Assembly (NCBI RefSeq): GCF_963576675.1
Contig: NC_088913.1
Span: forward strand, 997,001-1,061,000
Length of the DNA: 64,000 nt
Direction: 5' to 3'
Origin: Euphorbia lathyris
Lineage: Eukaryota > Streptophyta > Magnoliopsida > Malpighiales > Euphorbiaceae
The number at the start of each line of letters is the position of its first letter. Positions within the stretch are counted from its first letter, which is position 1. The position numbers and the translations under genes were made by a program. Under the pieces are notes generated by a model that saw only the letters and a program-made list of their open reading frames with translations, did no database searches and was not told the DNA's origin. Of this stretch, positions 38,800 through 49,862 are shown one piece after another.

Positions 38800-40502
38800 C
38801 CCAAGTCTTTTTGGGTCCTTGTTTGTTAGGCTCAGCAGGTAAAGCATCATATTTAATCTTATGACGACACACTTGGACAGTGTGTCCATTTTTCCCACAG
38901 AAGTCACAGCTGACCTTCCGTTTAGGATATCTCACTGACTGGTCAACACCCTAGTGCTGAGCATGCCAGCACACCTTTGTGGTGTGTCCTTTCTTCCCAC
39001 AGAAGTCACACTGGACATTCCGCTGAGGATTCCATCTCTGCTGACTAGTAGGTACTGAGTGTTCAGAGGAATATTTCTTTTATTCGGAACCTTGAGTTGG
39101 TTCTGAATAGATGTGATGTCCTTTTTCAGTTTCTTAGAATCTGATTGGACCTCAGAGACAAACTTTTGCATAATTTCTACGTTGCTATGCAAGGTTGAGT
39201 TGTCTTGGAGAAGATATTGAAGGTCACTCAGTTTGACCTCTTCAATCTCGTCACATCGCCTGCTGAGTGCTCTAACCTTCTTGTTACACTTTTTGACAAG
39301 TGTGTAGAGGTCACTCAGGGCATTAATCATTTCATTTCTGAGCAAGGGTAGTGATATTACCTCAGTTGAGTGTACCTCATCGTCAGATGCAATGGAGGGG
39401 TCAGCATGCTCAGAAACACAAGGCTCAGCAAGCTCATCTGCCATGAAGCAGATCTTTGCTGACTCAGTGGCATCAGCTTCTGATGATGATGAATCATCAT
39501 TATCACTCCAGGTTGCCACCATTGCCTTCTTGACGTTCTTCCTTTCCTTCCTCAAGGTAGGACAGCTTGATTTGATATGGCCAGTTTGATGACATTCAAA
39601 GCATGTAATGGGCTTTGAGTTGTCCTTCTTGTACTTGTTGTCGCTGGACTCAGCTTTGTACTTGTCAAACTTCTTGTAAGGCTTCTTGGAATATTTATCA
39701 TTCTTTTTGAACAGCCTTTTCATCTTTCTAGTGAACATTGCCATTTCTTCATCGTCTGTTGAGCTCCCGTCAGTGGAGTCATCTTTCATGACAAGAGACT
39801 TTTGCTTCTTGTCTTCAGACTTCTCCTTCACCTCAAAGTTCTTCATTGAGATCTCATGGGTCAGCAGCGAGCCAATGAGTTCATCATACTTGTAGGTGGT
39901 TAAGTCTTGAGCTTCCTCAATAGTAGGTTTCTTGGCTTGCCAGCTTTTAGGAAGACTCCTCAGTATCTTCTTGACTTGCTCTTCCTCAGTGAAGATCTTG
40001 CCAAGTCTCTTGAGCTCGTTGATTATGTTTGTGAATCTTGAGTTCATGTCAGAGATTCTTTCATCATCATTCATTTCAAAAAGCTCGTACAACCTCATGT
40101 GCTGGTTCACCTTGGACTCCTTAACTTTGTTGGTTCCTTTGTAGGTGACCTCCAGTTTCTTCCAGATCTCCTATGCTGACTCACAACCTGAAATCTTGTT
40201 GTACTCTGCAGCATCTAACGCACAGTGAAGCATGTTTATAGCCGAAGCATGATTTTGTAGCTTCTTGAGATCATCTTCTGTCCACTTAGTCTCAGCTTTA
40301 ACAACCGTTTGGCCGTCAATAGTTTCAACAGGAACAAATGGGCCTTGGACTATAGAAAGCCATGCACTCATATATTGTTGCCTAAATGAAATTTTTCATT
40401 CTGTTCTTCCATAAGGTATAGTTAGACCCAAAGAAACAGTCCCTCAGGTAAAATCTGAGTTGTCTGATTTCCTGGGAGGAAACGAGTGCTGTTCTCAGCC
40501 AT
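38800..40502 (-). pseudogene. E3 gag with three zinc knuckles
   Basis: The likely ATG is at 40502 (MAENSTRFLPG). A frameshift near 40400 and a TAG at 40171 interrupt the start. The capsid part includes MRLYELFEMNDDERISDMNS and LKRLGKIFTEEEQVKKILRSLP (UBN2-type gag). Knuckle 1 is CFECHQTGHIKSSC at about 39590-39550. After a frameshift near 39000 two further, nearly identical knuckles follow: CDFCGKKGHTTKVC (about 39010) and CDFCGKNGHTVQVC (about 38910). The product packages element RNA. Confidence 0.85.
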
Positions 40503-40550
40503 TGTGGGGATCAGCTCAAGATAGTTATATCTTGCTCAGTGTGCTTTTAA

Positions 40551-40562
40551 GCTCTGATACCA
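40551..40562 (-). other. Primer-binding site of E3 (tRNA-iMet)
   Basis: On the minus strand TGGTATCAGAGC follows the LTR end (...CCAACA) after two bases. This is the standard initiator-Met tRNA site of plant copia elements. Confidence 0.9.
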
Positions 40563-40564
40563 CT

Positions 40565-41899
40565 TGTTGGTCCCTTATAACGTGACAAGGTTAGTTCCAA
40601 GGGGGGGGATAAGAACTATTTAAAATTTTGTCCGTTAAGGCTGACTTCTTTTCTTAAGAAAAGGTTTACACAGTGACGCTAAGTAGTTTTAAGACACAAG
40701 CTTAGTCAAATTGTGACTAAGTCTGTTTCTTTCCTTGAGTCTGGAGATAGCACTTAAAGTCTATTCCTGAACTCAGCTTCTTAGTGCACTCAACTCAGCA
40801 TGAGTTCGTTACTTAGTCAGTTTTATAGCAAGCAATATATAAAGGAGTTTAAGGGTTAGAAATATGTTACTCAACAGACATATCCTGGTTCGGCCTCTCC
40901 GCCTACGTCTAGTCCCCGGAACGCGTTCCGAGCTTTTTGAATTCTCTACTGAGCTCTTTAAAGGTAGAGCATGAAACCTTTTACAATAGAAGCTGAGTAT
41001 ATAAGAGTACCTTCCTCTATACATCTACTCACTCCTATAACTACCACTGAGTACTATAACCGAGTACTCAGCCTCTCCTTTCTATTCTTCTAGAGATGAT
41101 AAAGTGTTTGTCCTAAACAACAATTGCTAAGACACTTTAGATGATTGAAATCACTCTAGACTTTTACACAATGATTGGAAATTGGTGTAAGATTTTGCTT
41201 TGCTTTTCTCACAGAACTTCAAGTATGAATTTTGTCAGCGTTTCGACTAATTGAAGAGCTGCATCGAATGAAGCAATTGAGAGGCCTTTATATAGTGACA
41301 CTTCAAGCACCGGTGATTTCGAATTTCGAAATAACCGTTGGAGGCAAACGGCTTCCTGTCGTTGTCACTCCGGACGTGCTCAGTGTCGTTGGCCAATGAG
41401 ATTCTTGCATCTTCCGTCTACAGCAGTGCTCAGTAGCTTTTCGTCAGATAAACAGAATGTTTCGACATTTATAGCAAAGTCTTCCAGACAGCTTCCTGCG
41501 CCTTCTGAACTTTACCCAAAGTAGAAATACTTTGTCTATAAGTTGGTTCTGTTATGCCGCTGACCTGACTGCAGTGTCGCTCAACTCAGCAGCTTCCTCT
41601 TGAAGCTTTTGTTAGAAGGCTTCTCGATCCTTCTTCATGCTGAGTCGTCGTTTCACTTGATACGACTGCGTTTTATCTTCTTGGGCCGTGAGGTCTTGAT
41701 TTGTTGACTTGGACTTGACTTCCATTTATGGGCCTTAAGACTTTTTATCTTAATGTCTTATAAATCAATTAACTCAACATTGAACAAACACATTAGTGTG
41801 AATAAATCAAAGCGTTTAAATTTAATGTGTTAGAATATTTTTTATCATTTACTTAAATAATTTTGTCAAATCAAAATCATGTGGAAAGGTGTTTCAACA
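40565..41899 (-). repeat. E3 5' LTR
   Basis: 1335 bp, on the minus strand TGTTGAAACACC ... GGGACCAACA. It is the complete LTR copy. The TATA region is probably near CACTATATAAAGG at 41286-41298. Confidence 0.9.
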
Positions 41900-43510
41900 A
41901 AAAGTTTGTGTGTACCGTGTAACAATCTCAAGCTTCTTTAAATTCTCAGGTTTTTCAAGAGAAGGATTTTTATGATTTTATAAGAATTGTCAGTCCAATA
42001 AATATTTAGACGAGGATAGTTTGGAATTTCATGAAAAGGGGAAATGGAAAAACCAAAATTTTGATTTTTAAAGGTAGAGATCAAATATACACACCGAGTT
42101 CTTTAGAACGTGAATGAGTTTTTGTGACTAAGCATGAGCCTATATATTTTTCACAACTGTGAATAACCATCAGTATCTACATATCATTTATAAAAGCTTC
42201 GATTAACAGTGGTTAAGTCTTGACATTATCCCGTTTGTTGGCCTGTGACCTTGAGGGCAGAATCCACAGACTGGTAAGAAGAAATCATTTTTTCTTGAAA
42301 TAAAGTAAATGTATTAAATGACTTCTGCACTTACTTTTCCTCGTATTTTTATTTTGTGATGGCAGTGCAAGAATTAACCTGTTGGGAGTAAAAACATTGA
42401 AATGACTGCATCTACATATGTATATGTAATTTCAAAGTGAACGCCTGCAACAACTAGATAGGGCCGTCTTAAACTTTTTGGGGCTCATGTGCTAAATTTT
42501 TATCAACCCTTTAATATTTACTAGAATGTTGTATTAAGAAAATATAAAAAGAAATGAATTAAGGGTAAGGTTATGAATTTTGAATGGTTGAATATCTAAA
42601 TCACATATACACTCAATATAATGAAATAGTGTAAATAGATATTATTGTTAGGAATTAATGCAATTACGATAAACGAAACACAAACAAACACTCAAGAATT
42701 GTTTACCCAGTTTGCCACTCAATTTGAATGACTACGTCTGTGGGCACTACCAACCTAGGATATTTCACTATAATTTTCGAGATACAGATTACAAAGAAAG
42801 AGGCTATATTGATACTCCTCAAGAAACCCTAATCACTGAAGTTAGATCGCTGAAGTTGGGCCTATCGCTTAAATTGGACCTATCTATTAGTCTCTAAAGC
42901 CCAACAATTATTGCATTATATTATTATTTGACTAAACACGTCTTAAATTTTGGGGCCCTTATAATTTTGAGGCCCTATGCGGAAGAGCTCCTTGCACACC
43001 CTCATCTACTCCCATGCAGCCAGAGGATAAAACACCTGCAGTTTCAGGGTCTTCGGGAGTCTGCAGCTTGCAATTTATTCATAAGAAGATGTACTTACTG
43101 TTGTGTCTATGAGCACAACGGGTTTTGCTTCAGATTGGGTTGATGCGCTCTTGAATCTGCAACCTGCTGTGATGACCATAATAGCTGCCGCCCTCATAAG
43201 TATTCTGTTTGTGACCTCGTGGCCGGAACCTTCAGACTGGTAAATAGAAACCCCTTTTGCTCAATGCATTTATTGAATTCCCTACCTTTTGCTCAATGCA
43301 TTTATTGAATTCCCTACTTGGTTTTCGTCTTAATTTTTTTTTTCGATTTTATGACAGAAGAACTAGAAAAACTCATTGGCCGTGAAAGCATTGAGAAGAC
43401 TTCCTTCTAAAAAACTTATTCTCACCTTCACAACAACAAGAGGATCATCAATGTCTAAGATTCGGGCTCCGAAGCAAAACTGATCTATTATTTGTACTTC
43501 TTTTCTATAG
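41900..43510 (+). other. Duplicated non-coding/unknown sequence, copy 0
   Basis: 42190-42440 and 43016-43490 match 52140-52380 and 52380-53420 (for example GACCTTGAGGGCAGAATC versus GACCTTGAGACCAGAATC, and GCTGTGATGACCATAATAGC versus GTTGTGATGACCATAACAGC). They are therefore the tail of the same duplicated locus as the F-box genes. Short spliced-looking pieces (GACTGGTAAG, TGGCAGTGCAAG) suggest exons of a gene I cannot identify. The first 290 bases after E3 are AT-rich without a visible feature. Confidence 0.5.
42456..43015. mobile_element. Insertion in copy 0 of the duplicated sequence
   Basis: Relative to the paralogue at 52380, about 560 bp interrupt CCTGCAAC ... CCAGAGGAT. The insert starts near GGGCCGTCTTAAACTTTTTG and ends near GGGGCCCTTATAATTTTGAG, a type of sequence often seen in plant dispersed repeats. 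The family is not identified. Confidence 0.5.
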
Positions 43511-44860
43511 CAGCTATTACTCATAAGATATAAATCCTAGATTAATTAAAATTGACTTGAATAGTAAAGATTTTAAGTTGTTTAAGTTATAGTTTTTGAG
43601 ATGAGCCATCTAATATTTCTGTTGTCGATTGTATTTTATGTTAAAGTTTACGCTAAATACATATGTTGTCGGTTGTATCCACTTGGTGTGAAAATTCAAC
43701 TGTCCCTTTGAATTTTCAAAAGTTCAAAATATTTCATAGTTTTGTCTTTTTGCATTCAATAATTCATTTTCTTAACCAATTGCATATTTATACTTGTCTA
43801 ATTACATTCAATAATCTAAAAATTCAATTGTCTTGTGAACTTTTAAAAGTTTGTAATTACATTTTTGACACGTGGTGGAGCGTGTTTGTTTTTATCAAAA
43901 TATCTAAAATGTTTATTGGAGTACTAATATAATTACTAACCAATTAAAAATGTATGAAACTGTTCGAGTTATAGACAAAATTATTTGAAATGTCTAATGT
44001 GATAAATAACAATCAAACTAGTTTTTTTCAAAATTCTGGTAACGTAGAGCTAAAATTGATTTTGTTTGGAAACGTTGGGATTAAATTTGCACCATTCCTA
44101 AGGTCCAGTTTAATATTGCTATGGCCAACAGAACCACCTATCGGAGAGTGTGATGTGGTAAAAAGCTGACAAGTGTTTAGTAAGCATAATAAAAAAATTA
44201 AAAGTTAAGAAACAATAAATAAATTTATTAGGTTATATTGAAAGTTAATGTTCCAACAAAATCAATATTAGATTTTCTCATAAGTTGTGTGAACTACTCT
44301 TTCTGGTGAAAGAATCTTTCCCAGCTTATAAAGAAACGGTTTTTGCAATTACCAAACTGTGTTTTTATCTAGAAAAGCTACTTTTAAGACCTCAATGACC
44401 ATGTTGGACAAATAATTGTTAATTGATAGCAGACTAACCGATTGTGTAAATTTGTTTGGTAAAAACTTAGCAATTGATTACTAATAACTCTTATATGGGG
44501 TTAAAGGGTAGTAATTAAGAGTAAAAATCTCATTAAAAAAAGTTAGAGCAATAAACTAATTGAGAAAGCTAATAAAACGAGTTTTTTTGGATACAATAAT
44601 CGCTTTCAAACATCTCTTCACCAAACACAATTATTAGAGGTTGACAAATCAAAACCTCTAAAATAGTTTAAACCTCTAATTTTAGTCAAAAAATTTCTCT
44701 ATCAAACATGCCTTAAATATGTACTTCGTAAAAAAACGTTAGACCCTAACATTAATAAGGAATAGTTAGAATTGCCATAATTGTAATTTACCCAATGTAT
44801 AAGTGGGAATAATTAGAATTGCCAAAACCGTCTTTTAAGCCCCCAAAATAATTTATTCAA
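43511..44860. other. AT-rich intergenic stretch, nothing recognised
   Basis: No frame or repeat that I can support. The stretches around 44390-44710 look like decayed short inverted-repeat elements, but I could not pair their ends. Confidence 0.5.
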
Positions 44861-45930
44861 GGGCAAATAAATTAGGCCTAATGCATACCCAGCCCCCCTA
44901 AAGTTGTCCGTTTTGTTCATTTAACCCCCTCACCTTACGGGACAACCCTTTAACCCCCTAAACTCCATAAAAATGTATTTCTCACCCCCTTAACTTGTCC
45001 AAATTTGTCATTTTACCCCTTCTCAACTCATCGAATATCCTATTTACCCCCTTAACTCCATAAAAGTGGTATTTCTCACCACTTATGATCCTATTTACCC
45101 TCTTAATTTCATAAAAATGGTATTTCTTATCCCTTTATAGTAGTAAAAAAAGTTGAATGGAGAAAGAACGGATAAAAAATACAAATAACAAGAACATTAA
45201 TATAAACAAGTTAAATACATTATATGTAGGAATAATGTACCGAAATGGGTCTATGATTTTTGGGGAAGTATCAATTTAGGTTCCACTTTTATGGAAAACA
45301 TAAATATAGGTTTAACGTTTAAAAAAAGTTATCAATTTAGGCTTCGATAACGGATTGTAATTGGTGAAAAATACCACTTTTATGGAGTTAAGGGGGTAAA
45401 TAGAACATTCTATGAGTTGGGGGGATAAATGGACAAGTTAAGGGGGTGAGAAATACCATTTTTATGGAGTTTAGGGGGTTAAAGGGTTGTCCCGTAAGGT
45501 GAGGGGGTTAAATGAACAAAACGGACAACTTTAGGGGGCTGGGTATTCATTAGGCCAATAAATTATTAGTCCCTGTCTTTTTGCCTAATACACACTTTAG
45601 TCCACCTGTTTTGAAAAACACATTATAAGGTCTCTATCTTTTATCAATATTAATCATTTGGTTATTCTGTCTTGTTTTTTTGAGATTTTTAACCGAATAT
45701 ATCTTAACTTTCAGGACAGCTATAATAATACAAAATAATCATGTTACTCTGTTATTTTCTGTCTGTCTATTTATGCTAAATATAACAATTAGAAAGCTAA
45801 AAAAAATTAGACAGAAGGACCAATAAGTTAATATTAAAAAAAATAGAAATCTTATAATATGTTTTTTTTAAAATAGATCGACTAAACAGTATATTAGTTA
45901 AAAATGACGAGACTAATAAATTATTTACCC
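44861..45930. mobile_element. Outer TIR element with 9-bp duplication (Mutator-type MITE), split by an inner one
   Basis: It starts GGGCAAATAAATTATTAGTC (once the inner element is removed) and ends with the inverted GACTAATAAATTATTTACCC. TTTATTCAA flanks it on both sides (44852-44860 and 45931-45939). The same family, with start GGGTAATTAATTTATTAGTC, lies at 53513. Confidence 0.8.
44875..45556. mobile_element. Inner TIR element, about 200-bp inverted repeats, 9-bp duplication
   Basis: GGCCTAATGCATACCCAGCC at the left faces GGCTGGGTATTCATTAGGCC-like sequence at the right, and the arms match for nearly 200 bp. AATAAATTA flanks both ends (44866-44874 and 45557-45565). A 9-bp duplication is the signature of Mutator-like elements. 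No transposase is present. Confidence 0.88.
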
Positions 45931-46042
45931 TTTATTCAATTAAGCATCTAACCTTTTATACTGTAATAACCTATTTCATCGCAAACTTATTTTTATTCAA
46001 GTCCATTATAGACTTCGACTGCGCAGCAGAAAATTGATAAGA

Positions 46043-47903
46043 ATGGACCAGAACAACAGTGAGGAGGAAAGCGTCGGAGCTTCATCGGTTGATGACACCG
46101 AGCAGGAGAGTGGTGGATCTTCATCGGAAGATGACACTGAGAGGGCAGGAAACAAAAGGCTGAAGCTGCAGGGGGAAGAAGATAGAATCAGTGCTTTTCC
46201 AGATTCCCTAATTCAACATATCCTCATTTTCGATTCTACTGGTAAGAATGATAAAAATTTCTCTCATTTCATCGACAGAACCCTAACTCTGCATGATTGT
46301 TCGAAGATAAAGAAATTTCATGTGCAACATGATGGTTACTTAGAGAGTGACGCTCAATTAACTTCAAAGATCCGTTTTGCAATAAGAAAAGATGTGGAGG
46401 AACTAATCTTGCATCTCTATCCTCAAAATGAGAATGAGGAGATTCCCTATGTGTTGCCGAAATTCGTTTACAACAATGTTTCGTTTGTTAAATTAGAGTT
46501 GTTCAAGTGTGATTTTATATTTGATTGGAGGCTAAATAAATCAAAATTGAAGATAAATTGGCCACAAGGAATTAAAGTTGGAATGTTCTTGTATTCGTGA
46601 TTTGGCTATAGAAAAAGTTCGGCAGTCCCGTACTTGAATTGTTGGAATTAACCAGATGTATTGGGTTCGCTAACGTGGTTATTGCTTCCAATTCTTTGAA
46701 AAAATTGATCTTTGTAGACGCTGAATGTCTCAATTACCGAGAGCACCTTGAAATTTCATGTCCAAGAGGAATTATCTATCAAGATATCAGAGAATATGGA
46801 TACTCCATGGTCTGACTTGCCTGATCAAACGATTGAAAATGTTTTATCTAGCAGTCCCTTACTTCATAAGTTGGAATTAACAGACTATGGATTACCGGAA
46901 AGTCGTTCTTCTGATCGGCTCGTTATTGCTTCAAAATCTTTGAAAAAATTAGTTTTGGGAGCAACCCATAATACTTTTGATTTTGAAATTTCATGTCCAA
47001 AACTTGAGGAATTAGATTTTTATCGATTTGTGCCGTGTGTATATTCTTCTTTTGAAGTTTAGATTCTAAATCTCCATGGGAGCGATGTTTGGCAATGAAG
47101 ATTTTTGGGCAGCTTCAACATATGAAGCTGCTTGAAATTGGAAGCTGGGTTATCAAGGTAACTTATAAAGCTTTTCCTTCTTGTTGTTTGGATGTAGATT
47201 CTTATTATTCCTGCATTTTCATTTTTGTTACGTTTGAACTTTGAAGATTCTATCAGCTTTGGAGATGGAAGGTCTATCTTCTCCTTTATTAAATTGCAAA
47301 TGTTCGACTGTGGATGGTACTAATTTTGATGAGGACCTGCCTGGAATAATATGTGCAATTCGCAGTTCACCTATGCTTGAAAAATTAGTTATAAAGTTGC
47401 AGCATATTAAGGTATGATTTGTTTCAATCAATCGTAACTTCAATTCTAATCCAAGGTGGTAACTTGGTAGTTTAATGAGTTCATAAATTAAATCATAGCA
47501 TCAAAATTGATTGTCATGCCAATTATATTTGATTTCCATGTGCCATCCTTTAAGTTTTTGGGCTAACAAACTCTATCTATAGTCTCGAAGCACTGGAACG
47601 CTTCGGGACTTGAATGATCGCAGGAGCAAGAAGAACTACTGGGATTCAAATGGAACTGTTTTCAATTGTTCAATGTCAAATTTGAAGACTCTTAAGATTA
47701 TTGGGCTCTCATGGAAAGATGATAAACATAAACTTGTGTTCAAATTTGTTGAGTTCCTACTGAAGAATGGAAGAATGCTGGACAAGGTAGTCATCATTTT
47801 ACCAGATTGTGGAACAGGAATTCCGTTCGAAGTTTCTAAAAAAATGTTAAGCTTCCAAAGATGTTTTCCGCATACAACTATTGAGTTGCTAAGTTCTAAC
47901 TAG
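46043..47903 (+). pseudogene. F-box/LRR/FBD-type gene, unit 1
   Basis: ATG 46043 (MDQNNSEEESVG) begins an acidic N-terminus, then a cut-down F-box (EEDRISAFPDSLIQHILIF) whose second half is missing. LRR/FBD-type repeats follow (HDCSKIKKFHVQ, VEELILHLY, LLHKLELTDYGL). A stop at 46598 and frameshifts near 46600-46750 and 47060 break exon 1. Introns 47158-47246 (GTAACT...GAAG) and 47412-47582 (GTATGA...ATAG) leave two intact, in-phase exons: 47247-47411 and 47583-47903. The last codes for the FBD-like end (LKIIGLSWKDDKHKLVFKFV). The intact protein would be a substrate receptor of an SCF ubiquitin ligase. A paralogue is at 49863. Confidence 0.75.
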
Positions 47904-48239
47904 CTAGGTATGTTCAAATATGTAGAACATGTTAAAAGTTTTAGCAGCTTTGATGTATGCTTTTGTACTTAGCTCATATAGTTGGAGGTTGTCTTGTGTG
48001 TCTGATGATTATGTTACATGACTTTAATTAGCTTAAATTAATTTTCGCTATCGATACCAAATAGAAGTTCTTGCCTAGTAAACTACGTTCATACATTGCA
48101 TTTCTGTTATTTACTGATTCAGATCCATGATGATGGACATAGTTAATGTTGGAAAGATTGAAATAGGAGGATATGAGATTGAAATTTTTACCCATGAATG
48201 GTGAATTATATGTCTAAATATATCCGTGCCTCCATATAC

Positions 48240-48540
48240 TTTTTCATTTTTATCTTCCCAACCAAACTGCATATAGCTTTAGTTGATTTCTGGATTGTGT
48301 GAAACTCATGGGGTCCTGCTGCGTCAGGACGGAGTAGACCGATCATATCCTATCAAAAACGGCCAAGACATCCATAATCCTAGTCGCTCTATCTTCAGCA
48401 AGGCCGTCCCTAAATGTGATGATTGCTCTCTATCATCTCTTGTGAATCCTCTAGCTTCTATGAGTGTTTCTGCGTTCTGTCTGTTTTGCGTTTCGTTTTT
48501 TTCTCATTTCCATTACAGTTTCCTAACTATGTTTTCTTAA
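48240..48540 (+). other. Duplicated downstream sequence, copy 1
   Basis: It matches 51835-52090 in order: TTTAGTTGATTTCTGGATTG, GAAACTCATGGGGTCCTG, CGATCATATCCTATCAAAAA. Small frames occur on the plus strand but are not intact in both copies, so coding is doubtful. Confidence 0.5.
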
Positions 48541-48940
48541 AAATAACGGTATCCGTTTCTGGTTCTGTTTCATATCCTCATGTGCAACATAGATTCTGCT
48601 TATTTATTTCAGCAGTTGCAGCTGTCACTTTTTTTTGGCCTCCACTTTCGCTATCAACTGATTTTCTCGATTTTGAGTTGTTCTTTGTCAGTTCTATGTT
48701 TATCTATCTCTATTTCCGGTTGATCTTTTTCCCTTAATAGTTTAGAGAAATAAGGTAACAAAATAGGCACATGGTTTTTGGGAATATCAATTTAAGCTCA
48801 ACATACAAAATAGCACCAATATAGGTTTAATTTTTAAAAAAGGTACCAATTTAGGTTCCAATATTGCCTCCTGAACTTGAGTAAAAATAGACCTTGGTAA
48901 GGTACCAAAATAGACTTATGGTGTTTAGTGTTTTACTTTT
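48541..48940. other. AT-rich spacer, nothing recognised
   Basis: This is low-complexity sequence. The words CAATTTAAGCTCAACATAC and GGTACCAATTTAGGTTCC recall the interior of the TIR element at 45228-45350, so part may be a decayed element. Confidence 0.4.
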
Positions 48941-49417
48941 GGCTTATATTGCGTCCTGAACTTGAATAAAAAGTTTGATTGATCCCACTGAACTTTAAAA
49001 GTGTGTTGATAGCCCCTTCAACTTGCATAAGATGTGCACTTATATGGCTTAAATAAGCTGCATGAGGAAGATGTATTGCATGCGCCTTAGAATGTTATTA
49101 CATAATTCACATATTAGACTAAAACATATTAAAAATGAAGTTCTTACTTGCTCAACGGTAGAACTTGTCTTCTCTAATATTAGAACTGCATATTCTGACC
49201 TTGATCATTTCACTTTTTTTTTAAAAAGTGTGTAATACATTTTCCACATTTAATTTACGTTTTTGCAACTGAGTGATTAATTGATTACATTTTATGCAAG
49301 TTTAGGAGGGTAACTGAATATTTTATACAAGTTGAAGCGCTATTAGGATTCTTTAGAAGTTCATGAAGCCAATCAAACTTTTTGGACAAGTTCAGAAGAT
49401 AAATGATATATTAAGTC
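48941..49417. mobile_element. TIR element with imperfect 9-bp duplication
   Basis: GGCTTATATTGCGTCCTGAACTTG-like left arm pairs with the complement of CAAGTTCAGAAGATAAATGA ... TTAAGTC at the right for about 130 bp. Flanks are TTTACTTTT and TTTCCTTTT (one difference), as expected for a Mutator-type MITE. The arms are themselves built of repeated GAACTTG/ATAAAA words. Confidence 0.7.
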
Positions 49418-49862
49418 TTTCCTTTTTTCACTTTGGCAATTTCTCGTCAGTTTAGCTCTCAAGTCAACTCTTCGATCTTTTCATGATTCTCCCTCAGTTC
49501 CTGACATTCACGATCTTGATGAATTTGTAATGAAAACATATCCATAAGACGCTGCAATGCAAATTCAAACATAAAGGTCAGAAAATATTATTTATCGAAA
49601 TGATGTGGCCTCAATATAAAAAGTTAAATATGGAATTCATCGAAAATTACTGGGAAGCATAAACATGTCGCACAAATGGTCAACAAGACCGAAATTTAAC
49701 ATGTTATCGGATTCGCACACATCATTGTGAAGCCATTTTATACTCCTCTATGTTATCATCTAGGCGTTTAAGGGCGCTAGGGAATAGATGAGGATGGTTG
49801 GCTCGAGTTTTTTTTTCATTCACGAGATCTCGCAATGGAGTTAGTACTACTGACCCATTTGA

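Larger units (their letters stand above)
30372..41899 (-). mobile_element. E3: Sirevirus-like Ty1/copia retrotransposon
   Basis: Minus-strand order: 5' LTR 41899-40565, tRNA-iMet primer site, gag with zinc knuckles, protease-integrase-RT-RNase H, an env-like third frame, purine tract, 3' LTR 31658-30372. The copia domain order and the third ORF after pol fit the Sirevirus (SIRE/Maximus) lineage. The outer 48 bp of the 3' LTR are missing, so no target duplication can be tested. The LTRs are very similar by eye. Several nonsense codons and at least three frameshifts make this copy defective. Confidence 0.9.

Noticed and set aside
48423..48737. 104-codon frame with Phe/Ser-rich product
   Set aside because: It is not conserved in the duplicated copy at 51960 and is composed of low-complexity residues.
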